A stretch of DNA of 64,000 nucleotides from Lactobacillus sp. ESL0680 (GTDB taxonomy: Bacteria; Bacillota; Bacilli; Lactobacillales; Lactobacillaceae): NCBI RefSeq assembly GCF_029392855.1, contig NZ_CP113945.1, positions 744,001-808,000 on the forward strand. The letters are read 5' to 3'. Of the stretch, positions 1 to 9,901 are shown piece after piece. Positions within the stretch are counted from its first letter, which is position 1; each line of letters begins with the position of its first letter. The notes under the pieces are model-generated. The model was not told where the DNA came from. It ran no database searches and worked only from the letters and a program-made list of their open reading frames with translations. Both the position numbers and the translations under genes were made by a program.

Positions 1-1608
1 TACCCTCATGATTGGCGGACCAAGAAGCCGGTTATTTACCGTGCAACAACGCAATGGTTTGCTTCAATTAAAAAGTGTCGTGACCAAATTCTTGAGCAAA
101 TCGACAAGGTAAACTTTACGCCATCTTGGGGTAAATTACGTCTACACAACATGATTAAGGACCGTGGCGACTGGGTAATTTCACGTCAACGGGCATGGGG
201 TGTGCCACTACCAATTTTCTATGCCGAAGATGATACGCCAATTGTTACTCCAGAAACGATTGAACATATTGCCCAAATCTTCGCTAAAGAAGGCTCAAAT
301 GCTTGGTACACACATTCAGCTGAAGAATTGCTTCCAGAAGGATTTACTTCAGAGCATTCACCAAATGGTAAGTTCAGAAAAGAAACTGATATTTTGGATG
401 TTTGGTTCGATTCTGGGTCATCACATCAAGCAGTTATGGCTCACCGTGAAGACTTGCGCTTCCCAGCTGACTTGTACCTTGAAGGTAGTGACCAATACCG
501 TGGCTGGTTTAATTCTAGTTTAATTACTTCTGTTGCAACAACTGGTCAGGCACCTTATAAAGAAATTCTGTCACAAGGTTTTGTTCTTGATGATAAGGGT
601 CACAAGATGTCGAAGTCTCTTGGCAACGTAATTTCACCAAACGATGTAATCAAGCAAATGGGTGCGGAAATTATTCGTCTGTGGGTAGCTTCAGTTGACA
701 CTACTTCTGATGTTGCCGTTTCACAAGATATTTTGCGTCAAACCTCAGAAGGTTACCGTAAAATCAGAAATACCTTCCGTTACATGCTTGCCAATACAAC
801 TGACTTTGATCCAAGCAGCAATCGGGTAGCTTATGAAGACATGAATTCAATTGACCAATACATGGAAGTTAAATTGAATGACTTGATTAAGGAATGCCTT
901 GACAGTTACGATCATTATGACTTTAATAGTGTTTATAAGAAGGTCTTTGCCTTTATTTCTAATGACTTGTCAGCCTTTTATCTGGACTTTGCCAAAGATG
1001 TTTTGTACATTGAGAGTGAAGATGGTCTTGCAAGACGTTCAATGCAAACAGTTATTTATGATGCTGCTGTTAAGTTAGCTAAAATCTTAACGCCAATTTT
1101 GCCGCACACAATGGAAGAAATCTGGTCATTCCTAAAAGAACCAGAAGATTACATTCAACTTGCAAATATGCCAGAAGTTGAAGAATTTGCTAACCATGAC
1201 GCATTATTAGATAACTGGACGCATTTTATGCACTTGCGTGATGACGTTTTGAAGGCATTGGAAGAAGCACGGGATAAGAAGTTAATCGGTAAATCATTTG
1301 AAGCTGCCGTTACTATTTATCCAACTGCAGAAACTAAGGCTGTTCTTGATGAATTGGATGCTGACTTTAGACAAATTTTGATTGTTTCTAAGTTAGTCAT
1401 TGCTGACGGTGAAGCCCCAGCAGATGCTGAACAACTGCCAAATGCTGCAATTGTTGTTGAACATGCAGCAGGCGAAGCTTGCCCACGTTGCCGGATGATT
1501 AGGACAGATATCGGTAGTGATACTGATTTACCTTTGCTTTGTGGTCGCTGTGCTGCCATTGTTAAGGAAGATCATCCTGAAGCAGTTCAAGAAGGATTAG
1601 AAGAATAA
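1..1608 (+). CDS. ileS: Isoleucine--tRNA ligase, 3' part (5' end outside window)
   Basis: The frame is open from base 1 and encodes the last 535 residues, somewhat over half of a typical IleRS of about 930 residues. It charges tRNA-Ile in the cytoplasm. Visible class I features are the [12 protein letters not shown] segment, the KMSKS ATP-binding loop (604-618), the helical anticodon-binding domain, and a C-terminal zinc site made of two CxxC pairs (Cys codons at 1480, 1489, 1540 and 1549). The CxxC pairs mark the bacterial IleS1-type tail. The stop codon overlaps the next start in a TAATG junction, so it is probably co-transcribed with the following small gene. Any T-box leader would lie upstream of the window. 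Identification is secure. Confidence 0.97.
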   Translation, partial: YPHDWRTKKPVIYRATTQWFASIKKCRDQILEQIDKVNFTPSWGKLRLHNMIKDRGDWVISRQRAWGVPLPIFYAEDDTPIVTPETIEHIAQIFAKEGSNAWYTHSAEELLPEGFTSEHSPNGKFRKETDILDVWFDSGSSHQAVMAHREDLRFPADLYLEGSDQYRGWFNSSLITSVATTGQAPYKEILSQGFVLDDKGHKMSKSLGNVISPNDVIKQMGAEIIRLWVASVDTTSDVAVSQDILRQTSEGYRKIRNTFRYMLANTTDFDPSSNRVAYEDMNSIDQYMEVKLNDLIKECLDSYDHYDFNSVYKKVFAFISNDLSAFYLDFAKDVLYIESEDGLARRSMQTVIYDAAVKLAKILTPILPHTMEEIWSFLKEPEDYIQLANMPEVEEFANHDALLDNWTHFMHLRDDVLKALEEARDKKLIGKSFEAAVTIYPTAETKAVLDELDADFRQILIVSKLVIADGEAPADAEQLPNAAIVVEHAAGEACPRCRMIRTDIGSDTDLPLLCGRCAAIVKEDHPEAVQEGLEE

Positions 1609-1829
1609 TGCGTTTAGGAACAGTAAAACAATTTGACCAGGACAGTAGTTTTGGTTTTATTGAGGATAACGATAACCACAAATCGTACTTTGTATTTTAT
1701 ACAGCGATTAAAGAAGAGGGCTACCGCCGTCTTCAAGTGGGCCAAAAGGTTAAGTACCAACTTGCACAAGGTAAAAATGGTTTGCAGTGTGTCAACGTGT
1801 ATTTAGCTGATACGCAGGAAAGTGAGTAA
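1608..1829 (+). CDS. Cold-shock-domain-like small protein
   Basis: A 73-residue protein starting inside the ileS stop (TAATG). The first 65 residues match a single cold-shock OB fold. An RNP1-like segment SFGFIED (about residues 14-20) and an RNP2-like segment SYFVFYTAI (about 26-34) stand where CspA-type proteins have KGFGFI and VFVHF. The usual VHF is changed to VFY, so nucleic-acid binding is likely but the protein is a divergent member. It abuts the Nudix gene with no gap (TAA then ATG), which suggests an ileS-csp-nudix transcription unit. Its role is inferred to be RNA binding. It should not be equated with a cold-induced CspA without expression data. Confidence 0.75.
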   Translation: MRLGTVKQFDQDSSFGFIEDNDNHKSYFVFYTAIKEEGYRRLQVGQKVKYQLAQGKNGLQCVNVYLADTQESE

Positions 1830-2393
1830 ATGGATTTAACAGAGACTGAAATTTCTTCAAAAGAAATTTTTAAGGGCCGAATTGTTGATCTTGATGTTAG
1901 AACAATTAGGCTGCCTAACGGTGCTAGTGCAACTAGAGAAGTGGTTAACCACCAACCGGCTGCAGCTGTAATTGCGGTTAACAGCAAGCAGGAAATGCTG
2001 CTGGTTGAACAGTGGCGTGAGCCTATTAAAGAATTGACCTTGGAGATTCCAGCTGGGTTAATTGATGAAACTGATGCTAGTCCACTGGATGCGATGAAGC
2101 GTGAGCTGAATGAAGAGGGCGGCTACCGCGCAGACTATTGGGAAAAAGTCGCTGAATTTTATTCTTCACCCGGTTTTACTAATGAAAAATTGCATTTGTT
2201 CTATTGTGATACATTAACCGAGTTAACTGATAAGCGGCCACTTGATACCGATGAGTTTTTGACCACTCACTGGTACAATCTAGCTGATTTAAAGCAACTG
2301 TCTGCTCAGGGTAAAATTGTTGATGCTAAAACCTTATATGCAATGAGTGTATGGGAAAATATGCTGCTGACAGGTGCAAAAGCGAAGGAATAA
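1830..2393 (+). CDS. Nudix hydrolase, ADP-ribose pyrophosphatase-like
   Basis: A 187-residue protein. It resembles NudF-type ADP-ribose pyrophosphatases, which cleave ADP-ribose to AMP and ribose-5-phosphate. The Nudix box lies at residues 76-98 and ends in the metal-binding REL-EE core (RELNEEGGY). The N-terminal beta strands carry LVEQWREP, typical of the ADPRP subgroup. The box is slightly off consensus: one extra residue follows GLIDE, and Ala stands where the upstream Glu is usual. The RELxEE metal ligands are intact, so catalysis is still expected. The exact substrate cannot be read from sequence. The start abuts the preceding stop. Confidence 0.85.
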   Translation: MDLTETEISSKEIFKGRIVDLDVRTIRLPNGASATREVVNHQPAAAVIAVNSKQEMLLVEQWREPIKELTLEIPAGLIDETDASPLDAMKRELNEEGGYRADYWEKVAEFYSSPGFTNEKLHLFYCDTLTELTDKRPLDTDEFLTTHWYNLADLKQLSAQGKIVDAKTLYAMSVWENMLLTGAKAKE

Positions 2394-2394
2394 T

Positions 2395-2730
2395 ATGACT
2401 GAGAAACGATCCGATTACCGCAAACAAGTTAAACGTAAAAAGAATAATAACCTTTTACATACAATTAAGTCGGCTTTTGATGGTGAAGACGAAGAAGTTG
2501 ATGTCAATCCTGACTTTAAGCGCGATCCTGAAGAAAAAGAGCGTAAGATTGCTTCGGGATCAAAGGTGCGCCAGCATGCAACTCGTGAGGCTGAGTCACA
2601 AAAGACGACGAAGCAAGGAAAAGAACCTAGTGCTGACAAGGCACTACTCTTGAAGAAAAAGCTGAATCGAGCAATTTTGATTGTAATTGTTTTAATTGTT
2701 TTGGTATTATTGGCGTTGTTTCATTTATAA
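2395..2730 (+). CDS. Hypothetical tail-anchored membrane protein
   Basis: A 111-residue protein of unknown function. The start at 2395 was chosen because it follows the Nudix stop by one base; a possible earlier start would run back into that gene. Residues 1-85 are highly charged (many Lys, Arg, Glu and Asp) and probably disordered and cytoplasmic. The last 20 or so residues form one hydrophobic helix ending in LALFHL, with no residues left for an outside domain. That architecture fits a C-tail-anchored inner-membrane protein. The position between the Nudix gene and mtnN is operon-like, but it says little about function. Confidence 0.7.
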   Translation: MTEKRSDYRKQVKRKKNNNLLHTIKSAFDGEDEEVDVNPDFKRDPEEKERKIASGSKVRQHATREAESQKTTKQGKEPSADKALLLKKKLNRAILIVIVLIVLVLLALFHL

Positions 2731-2756
2731 AGATAAAATTTTATTTGAGGATAAAG

Positions 2757-3452
2757 ATGAAGATAGCAATTATTGTCCCAATGGCAATTGAGGCAGAATA
2801 TTATCGTAAAAATTTTCACTCAGGTAACAAAGAAATGTTCGGATCAACCGTATTCGAGCATTTTTGCGTTAAAGACAATGATATTTATTTGGGCTTGAGT
2901 GGAATTGGCAAGGTACAAGCAGCAATGAACTTGGCAAGCCTGCTAAGCAATGTTGATATTGATTTAATCTTGATGACGGGAACTGCTGGCTCACTAGCTG
3001 CTGCAGTCCATAAGGAAGACTTGTTATTAGCGGATTCGTTTACTTATCATGATGCGCATAATACCTTGGCTGGTGATTACGTTGAAGGACAAATCCCGGG
3101 AGAACCAGCAGAGTTTAAATTAACCTCGCCAGCTAGAGAAGAGTTCAAGCAATTCTTAACTGAGCAAAAGGTACCGTTTAAAGAGGGTTTGATTGTTACT
3201 GGGGATGCCTTTATTGGTTCTGATGTCCAAAAAGATGCGATTAAGCAGAATTTTCCTGATGCCTTAGCTGTAGAGATGGAAGGAGCTGCCTTTGCGCAGG
3301 TTGCTTACCATTTTAATAAGCCGCTAATAGCTTTACGGGCGATTTCCGATAACGGTAATGATGATGCAAATGAAGATTTTGACGAATTTGCTCAAAAAGT
3401 TGGTGCTAAAGCTGCTAAACTGATTTGTGCTTATTTAGAGAAGATGAATTAA
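2757..3452 (+). CDS. mtnN: 5'-methylthioadenosine/S-adenosylhomocysteine nucleosidase
   Basis: A 231-residue protein that removes adenine from methylthioadenosine and S-adenosylhomocysteine, relieving product inhibition of methyltransferases and feeding the activated methyl cycle. The start is ATG 2757, preceded at good spacing by GAGG (2747-2750); a TTG at 2745 would overlap that site. The catalytic set of the family is visible: Glu12 in the N-terminal strand, the purine-contacting VEMEGAA (residues 172-178, Glu175), and Asp198 in ISDNG. Length matches the usual 228-232. It abuts the cysteine desulfurase with no gap. Confidence 0.95.
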   Translation: MKIAIIVPMAIEAEYYRKNFHSGNKEMFGSTVFEHFCVKDNDIYLGLSGIGKVQAAMNLASLLSNVDIDLILMTGTAGSLAAAVHKEDLLLADSFTYHDAHNTLAGDYVEGQIPGEPAEFKLTSPAREEFKQFLTEQKVPFKEGLIVTGDAFIGSDVQKDAIKQNFPDALAVEMEGAAFAQVAYHFNKPLIALRAISDNGNDDANEDFDEFAQKVGAKAAKLICAYLEKMN

Positions 3453-4601
3453 ATGCAAGAAATTTATTTAGATAATGCGGCAACTACACCAATGTCACCG
3501 CAAGTTATTGATGTTATGACCCGCGAAATGAAAAGCGATTTTGGTAATGCATCTAGTACTTATGAATTGGGGCGTCAGGCCCGTCGTGCAGTTGACCGTG
3601 CTCGCAGTCAAATAGCTGCGGCGATTAATGCGGAAGACAGTGAGATAGTCTTTACCTCGGGTGGTTCGGAAAGTAATAACACGGCTATCTTTGGTGTGGC
3701 ACACAGCCGGCAAAAGATTGGCAAGCAGATTATCACAACGAAGATTGAGCATCCATCGGTTTTAAACCCGATGCGCCAATTAGAGCGTGAGGGGTATGAT
3801 GTTACTTACTTAGATGTTGATGAGACCGGTCATATTTCGCTTACTGACCTGAAAAATGCGCTGACACCCGAAACAATTCTGGTATCAATTATGGCCGTGA
3901 ATAATGAGGTTGGCAGTATTAACCCACTTGCAGAAATCGGCGCAATTGTGGCAGACAGCAACGCTTATTTTCATGTTGATGCCGTTCAGGGCTTGGGCAA
4001 TATTGACCTTGACGTCAAAGAAATGCAAATTGACCTGTTATCAACTTCGGCACACAAGATTAACGGACCAAAGTTTTTGGGCTTTTTATACGAAAACAAG
4101 CAAATTACCTTGCCGCCACTCGTCTTAGGCGGTGAGCAGGAAACTAAACGGCGGGCTGGTACAGAAAATGTGCCGGCAATTGCGGGCTTTGGTGAGGCCG
4201 TTAGTGAAATTGCGGCAGTTGATAAAGCCGGTTTACAGGCAAAGTATGCTCATTGGCAAGAGATGATTTTGCAAGAACTTAATCAAGCTGGTGTTGCATA
4301 TGAGATTAATGGCGGGTGCGGCGAACATGTGTCGCATCATGTACTTAATTTGCGAATTAACGGTGTCAGCACGACAATTTTGCAGGCAAATCTTGATTTA
4401 GCTGGATTTGCGGTTTCGGGCGGTTCTGCCTGCACAGCGGGTTCACTTGAACCTTCACATGTTTTGGTAGCCTGCTTTGGCAAAGATTCGCCTCGTGTTA
4501 ACGAATCAATTCGGATTTCTTTTGGGCGGTATAATACTGATGAGGAAGTAGCTGCTTTTGCACAAGAATTAAGCAAAATTGCTCGTAAAGTACAAAAATA
4601 A
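3453..4601 (+). CDS. Cysteine desulfurase (NifS/IscS family), likely dedicated to tRNA thiolation
   Basis: A 382-residue PLP enzyme that takes sulfur from cysteine as a persulfide. Visible residues are His100 (KIEH), Asp176 (HVDAVQ), the PLP lysine Lys202 in SAHKINGPK, and the persulfide cysteine Cys327 in GSACTAG. The SACTAG loop is the short-loop IscS/NifS type. With mnmA two genes downstream and no Fe-S scaffold gene nearby, it resembles the Bacillus YrvO-MnmA pairing, where the desulfurase passes sulfur directly to MnmA for 2-thiouridine in tRNA. That partnership is inferred from the neighbourhood. The start abuts the mtnN stop. Confidence 0.93.
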   Translation: MQEIYLDNAATTPMSPQVIDVMTREMKSDFGNASSTYELGRQARRAVDRARSQIAAAINAEDSEIVFTSGGSESNNTAIFGVAHSRQKIGKQIITTKIEHPSVLNPMRQLEREGYDVTYLDVDETGHISLTDLKNALTPETILVSIMAVNNEVGSINPLAEIGAIVADSNAYFHVDAVQGLGNIDLDVKEMQIDLLSTSAHKINGPKFLGFLYENKQITLPPLVLGGEQETKRRAGTENVPAIAGFGEAVSEIAAVDKAGLQAKYAHWQEMILQELNQAGVAYEINGGCGEHVSHHVLNLRINGVSTTILQANLDLAGFAVSGGSACTAGSLEPSHVLVACFGKDSPRVNESIRISFGRYNTDEEVAAFAQELSKIARKVQK

Positions 4602-4630
4602 TTGCTTTCTTTGGCACATTAACTTATTAT
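4602..4630 (+). promoter_or_regulatory. Candidate internal promoter for DUF1831-mnmA
   Basis: TTGCTT (4602-4607) and TATTAT (4625-4630) are separated by 17 bases, directly after the desulfurase stop. A GTGAGG ribosome binding site follows ahead of the ATG at 4650. This would let the two downstream genes be expressed independently of mtnN and the desulfurase. Confidence 0.5.
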
Positions 4631-4649
4631 AAGTAAGTGAGGTAAAATT

Positions 4650-4991
4650 ATGGCAAATACAGTTGTAATTAATGGCGATCAGCGTAAGTTTACACTTAGT
4701 CCTGATTTAAAGCTTTATGCGTTGATTGATGCCGGTTTTGTTAAAACCGCTAAGGGCAATTATAATTATGAGCACCCGCTTTATAATGATTCCCCTTATG
4801 ATGCACCAACTAAACTTAAAATGACGATTAACAAGGACATGACGCGGTTAACGATGGTGGTAACTGACCGTAATGGCTTGCAGAAGGTAAATATTTTTAA
4901 GAACAAGCAATTGGCGCAAACAGTAGAACTGTTGGATTATATTTTAAAGGATCTCGAAGAGCGCAAAATTATTGTTCCAGTAAAGGATTGA
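4650..4991 (+). CDS. DUF1831 family protein
   Basis: A 113-residue soluble protein of unknown function. It has no signal peptide, membrane segment or recognisable catalytic motif. It looks like a compact alpha/beta protein with a Lys-rich surface. It matches what I recall of DUF1831, a small lactic-acid-bacterial family found beside cysteine desulfurases. Lying between a desulfurase and mnmA, it may take part in sulfur relay to tRNA or regulate it, but nothing in its sequence (no conserved Cys) shows that it carries sulfur. Family assignment is moderate; function is unknown. Confidence 0.75.
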   Translation: MANTVVINGDQRKFTLSPDLKLYALIDAGFVKTAKGNYNYEHPLYNDSPYDAPTKLKMTINKDMTRLTMVVTDRNGLQKVNIFKNKQLAQTVELLDYILKDLEERKIIVPVKD

Positions 4992-4994
4992 TGA

Positions 4995-6122
<1,128 letters not shown>

Positions 6123-6130
6123 TTTGATTT

Positions 6131-6170
6131 AAAAGAGGAAGGCATAATTTGCTTTTCTCTTTTTCTTTTA
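6131..6170 (+). terminator. Intrinsic terminator after mnmA
   Basis: A 14-bp stem (6131-6144 with 6150-6163, including G-U pairs), a 5-base loop and a T-rich tail. It closes the mnmA unit. Confidence 0.8.
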
Positions 6171-6181
6171 CTTTCATTAAA

Positions 6182-6190
6182 TGATAAACT
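6182..6190 (+). promoter_or_regulatory. Extended -10 element for the phosphatase-TPR-recD2 unit
   Basis: TGATAAACT is an extended -10 (TGN plus TAAACT), located after the mnmA terminator and about 40 bases before the ATG at 6229. The -35 region is poor. Confidence 0.4.
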
Positions 6191-6228
6191 AGACAAGTAA
6201 CAGCAATAGAAAAGAGATAAAATTACTG

Positions 6229-6888
6229 ATGCAGATTTATTTTGTACGGCATGGGAAGACTGAGTGGAACCTTGAGAAACGTTTTCAAGGCGGACAAGGA
6301 GATTCCCCACTATTGCCGCAGAGTCTAATTGATATTAAAAAACTGGGGCAACATCTAAAAAACACCAAGTTTCGGGCAATTTATTCTAGTCCTTTAAAGC
6401 GGGCCTTTGCGACTGCACAGGGAATTGATGATGCAATGAATGCGCAGTTGCCAGTGATTATTGATGAACGTCTGCGTGAATTTAATTTAGGTGAGATGGA
6501 GGGCATGCAGTTTGAGGCTGCCCTAAAAAAGTACCCAGCACAAGTTGATGATTTGTGGCACCATCCTGATTGGTATGATGGGCATGCAATTAATGGTGAG
6601 GATTACCCAGAAGTTATTGCTCGCGGGCAAAATTTTGCAAGTAGTGTTGCTCAGAAATTTACTAACCCAGATGATAAGGTGTTAGCAGTTAGTCATGGGG
6701 CTGCTCTTTCAGCAATTATGGGCGGTTTGTTAGGCTTTTCTCTTAAAAATTTACGGCAAAACGGCAGTTTAAATAACACTAGCTTAACGATTTTAGAGAC
6801 AAGTGACCAGGGGCAGACGTGGCACTCATTAATTTGGAATGAAACTGACTTTTTAGACCGCAAACTTTCAGAAACGGACGCATTATAA
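6229..6888 (+). CDS. Histidine phosphatase family protein (phosphoglycerate-mutase-like)
   Basis: A 219-residue member of the histidine phosphatase superfamily. The nucleophile motif is FVRHGKTEWN (His8), the acid is probably Glu89 (LGEMEG), and the second histidine is His156 in AVSHGAAL. The overall look is that of the GpmB/PhoE group of cofactor-independent-of-2,3-BPG phosphatases rather than a true glycolytic mutase, which would be longer (about 230-250) and have a different C terminus. The substrate is unknown. It is followed immediately by a TPR gene. Confidence 0.88.
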   Translation: MQIYFVRHGKTEWNLEKRFQGGQGDSPLLPQSLIDIKKLGQHLKNTKFRAIYSSPLKRAFATAQGIDDAMNAQLPVIIDERLREFNLGEMEGMQFEAALKKYPAQVDDLWHHPDWYDGHAINGEDYPEVIARGQNFASSVAQKFTNPDDKVLAVSHGAALSAIMGGLLGFSLKNLRQNGSLNNTSLTILETSDQGQTWHSLIWNETDFLDRKLSETDAL

Positions 6889-7527
6889 ATGGCAAAACAG
6901 GATAAACATCAAGCAGATATTGATCGTAAAATTCATCAATTAATAACTAAAATTGATCGCGAGCCGCAGAATCCAGATAATTATTTGCAGCTAGCAACTT
7001 ATTTATTAAATGAGGGCAGCTTTGCCCAAGCAACACAGTTGTTGGAGCAGGCTAAGCAGTTAGTTAAAAAACCGCAGGATCTAGATTATGATTTGGCAGT
7101 ATGCTACTACATGCAGGGAGATTTTGATAAGGCATTAACGTTACTTGACCAAATTCCTAATGATGATTTGGTTTTATACCAAAAGGCATTAGTTTATCTT
7201 AAAATCGGTCAAAAGCAAAAGGCCTTAGCTTATGCATTAACAATCAAGCAGATTGATAATCGTGTGCGGGAGTTATTAGGAGATATTTGGCTTAGCCTCG
7301 GGGAATTAAGGGAAGCTCGCACGATTTACGAACAAATTCCAATTCCTGATAGAAGTGCCAAAGTTAACTTTTTGCTGGGAATCACGGTTTTAGAAGATGA
7401 CCGCAAAGAGGCCCAACAATTTATGCAAATAGCGAAAAAACAGGACCCTAAATATTATCAGCAAGCACTCGACCAGTACGCATCAATTCTTAAATTAGTT
7501 AAGGATAAGGATAACGGTAATGATTGA
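6889..7527 (+). CDS. Tetratricopeptide repeat protein
   Basis: A 212-residue, all-helical, soluble protein with about four TPR-like units; examples are LQLATYLLNEGSFAQATQLL and DLAVCYYMQGDFDKALTLL. TPR proteins are protein-interaction scaffolds. No catalytic domain is present and no partner is evident. It starts right after the phosphatase stop and overlaps the recD2 start by 8 bases, so it is translationally coupled to recD2. A role linked to RecD2 is possible, but only by position. Confidence 0.8.
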   Translation: MAKQDKHQADIDRKIHQLITKIDREPQNPDNYLQLATYLLNEGSFAQATQLLEQAKQLVKKPQDLDYDLAVCYYMQGDFDKALTLLDQIPNDDLVLYQKALVYLKIGQKQKALAYALTIKQIDNRVRELLGDIWLSLGELREARTIYEQIPIPDRSAKVNFLLGITVLEDDRKEAQQFMQIAKKQDPKYYQQALDQYASILKLVKDKDNGND

Positions 7528-9889
7528 ATTTGTAGGCAAGATTAACGGTATTGTTTTTGAAAATAATCAGGACCTATACAAAATTCTTGATGTGACAATT
7601 AATGGTAAGTTAGATGATTATGACCGTGATGAGATTAAAGTCACTGGCAACTTTGGCGAAGTACAGATTGGCGGGACCTACCAATTTTCAGGTAAATTAG
7701 TGGTTCACAACAAATTCGGATTACAATTTCGTTGTGATAGCTACCAGCAGGCCTTACCACATGAAGAGGGAAGTTTAAGCCGCTACTTGAGCTCAAGCAA
7801 GTTCCCCGGAATTGGTAAAAAGGCTGCTAATACAATTATTGCTGAACTGGGCGTTAATGCCTTGGCAGTACTCAAAGAAAATCCGGCTAAGATTGCGACG
7901 CTGCCTTTGACCCAAAAGCAAAAAGACAGTTTGCTTGCTGGCGTGAATTCTATGGATTCTTATTCAGAGATTATTTTGAAGCTGACGCAATTTGGCTTGA
8001 ATAAAAAAGTCGCCAGTCGTCTATATCAAATTTATCATGGTGAAACGTTGACCAAGCTGCAGGAGGATCCGTATGCTTCAATTGATGAAGTCACAGGTTA
8101 TGCCTTTAGGAGTGCTGACCGCATGGGGCAAGAACTGGGGATTCCAGTTGATGATCCACGCAGAATTAACGGTGCAATTTTTCAGGTTTTGCTTGATGAG
8201 TTAAGTAAAGCTGGGAACACCTACATTAACTTAGCCCAATTATTGACGGATACCAGCAAGCTTTTGCAAATCAATCAGTTTGATCCAATTGCTAATTGTG
8301 TGAATCAGCTCCAGCATGATGGTAAGGTAGTTGTTTCTGGTGAAAATGCGGCCTTGCAAAATATTGCCCAAACGGAAAATGATATTGCCTTAACCATGAA
8401 AAACCTGATTGAACGGCGCAATGAGCAGGATAAAGATGAGCAATACAGTGATCGCGCGGTTAAAAAAGCAATTAAAAAGGCCGAAAAAGAATTAAAAATT
8501 AAGTATGATGATACGCAAAAGGCAGCCATCAAAAACGCCTTAACTAACCCGATTTCAATTTTGACAGGTGGACCTGGCACTGGTAAAACGACAATTATTA
8601 ACGGAATTTTATTGGCTTTGCGTGATCTGGCAGAGATACCCTCTTCTGCTCTATACAGCAGTGATCCGCCATTTTTATTAGCTGCTCCAACTGGTCGTGC
8701 TGCTAAGAGAATGGAGGAGATCACGGGCATTACTGCTAAGACAATTCATCGTATGTTAGGAATGGGAATTGGTGAAAATGATACCGCTGACCTCAATGAA
8801 CTTAATGGTGAGATTTTAATCATTGATGAAATGTCGATGGTTGACATGTTCTTGTTTAAGCAGCTCATTTCTAGTATTAACCAAACTAAGCACGTTGTCT
8901 TTGTTGGTGATAAAGATCAGCTGCCGTCAGTTGGACCGGGAAATGTCTTTAGTGATTTAATTAAGTCGCAGGCATTACCAACAACTGTTTTAACCCAAAT
9001 TCACCGCCAGGGGGATGACTCAAGTATTATTACCTTGGCACATGATATTAATGAGGGCACCGATCAAGATGCCATGTTTCAAAAGACCAAAAATTATTCG
9101 TTCATTTCTTGTCCACCCCACGAGATTGGCCATGTTGTCAGTCAAATTGTTGAGCGGGCTCTGAAGAAGTTTAATCCGGACGACATTCAGGTTCTTGGCG
9201 CAATGTATCATGGTGAGGGCGGCGTCACCAACCTGAACAATTTAATCCAGGAAATCATGAACCCAGCGAAACCTGATAGCAAGTATCTTGAAGTTCATGA
9301 TGAAATCTTTCGGATTGGCGACAGAATTTTGCAGCTGCAAAATAATCCGGAAAAAGATATTTATAATGGTCAGATTGGTAAAATTATTTCGCTTGATACC
9401 AAAAATTCCCAAAAATGTATGACAGCAGACTTTGATGGCCGCGAAGTTAACTTTAGTAAGAAGGATTTGTTTGACCTGACGCGGGCTTATGCCATTACAA
9501 TTCATAAGTCGCAGGGGTCAGAATTTCCGTTGGTCATTTTAAACTTAACGATGCAGAATTATGTGATGCTTAAGCGAAATTTGTTATATACGGCAGTGAC
9601 GCGGGCAGAGAAAAATTTGGTTTTGGTTGGTGATCCGCGCGCCTATGTAATGGCACTCAATACTTCGGGTAATGACCGCAAAACGGGTTTGACTGCTAAA
9701 TTGCAAAAGTTACTTGGACAAGAATCAGGTAAGGATGAAGTCGTTGATGAATTAGCGCCAGCAGCGGAAACCACTGATGAACAGAATAAGCAGCCGCAAG
9801 ATTATATTTTGACGCCAGAATTGATTTATTCTGGTGAAATTGATCCGATGATTGGGATGCAGGGCATTAAATTAACGTCACGAACATAA
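7520..9889 (+). CDS. recD2: ATP-dependent RecD2-type DNA helicase
   Basis: A 789-residue superfamily 1B helicase (5'-3') of the RecD2 type that occurs outside RecBCD. The order is an N-terminal OB-like region, a helix-hairpin-helix segment (FPGIGKKAANTI, about residue 95), Walker A GGPGTGKT (about 350-357), motif II DEMSMVD (about 435), GDKDQLPSVG (about 463), IHRQ (about 494), and the C-terminal TIHKSQGSE (about 660) and TAVTRAE (about 693) motifs. The long N-terminal region and HhH separate it from RecBCD RecD. It is thought to act in replication-fork and recombination repair. It overlaps the upstream TPR gene by 8 bases. Confidence 0.95.
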   Translation: MIEFVGKINGIVFENNQDLYKILDVTINGKLDDYDRDEIKVTGNFGEVQIGGTYQFSGKLVVHNKFGLQFRCDSYQQALPHEEGSLSRYLSSSKFPGIGKKAANTIIAELGVNALAVLKENPAKIATLPLTQKQKDSLLAGVNSMDSYSEIILKLTQFGLNKKVASRLYQIYHGETLTKLQEDPYASIDEVTGYAFRSADRMGQELGIPVDDPRRINGAIFQVLLDELSKAGNTYINLAQLLTDTSKLLQINQFDPIANCVNQLQHDGKVVVSGENAALQNIAQTENDIALTMKNLIERRNEQDKDEQYSDRAVKKAIKKAEKELKIKYDDTQKAAIKNALTNPISILTGGPGTGKTTIINGILLALRDLAEIPSSALYSSDPPFLLAAPTGRAAKRMEEITGITAKTIHRMLGMGIGENDTADLNELNGEILIIDEMSMVDMFLFKQLISSINQTKHVVFVGDKDQLPSVGPGNVFSDLIKSQALPTTVLTQIHRQGDDSSIITLAHDINEGTDQDAMFQKTKNYSFISCPPHEIGHVVSQIVERALKKFNPDDIQVLGAMYHGEGGVTNLNNLIQEIMNPAKPDSKYLEVHDEIFRIGDRILQLQNNPEKDIYNGQIGKIISLDTKNSQKCMTADFDGREVNFSKKDLFDLTRAYAITIHKSQGSEFPLVILNLTMQNYVMLKRNLLYTAVTRAEKNLVLVGDPRAYVMALNTSGNDRKTGLTAKLQKLLGQESGKDEVVDELAPAAETTDEQNKQPQDYILTPELIYSGEIDPMIGMQGIKLTSRT

Positions 9890-9901
9890 AAGAGGTAAAT
9901 A

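Noticed and set aside
6229..6888. Glycolytic phosphoglycerate mutase
   Set aside because: Has the RHG and SHG catalytic motifs but is short and divergent from dPGM; better called a histidine phosphatase of unknown substrate.
8305..8730. A 141-residue open frame on the minus strand inside recD2
   Set aside because: Opposite strand of a well-supported helicase; low-complexity, Ser/Ala-rich translation with no domain.
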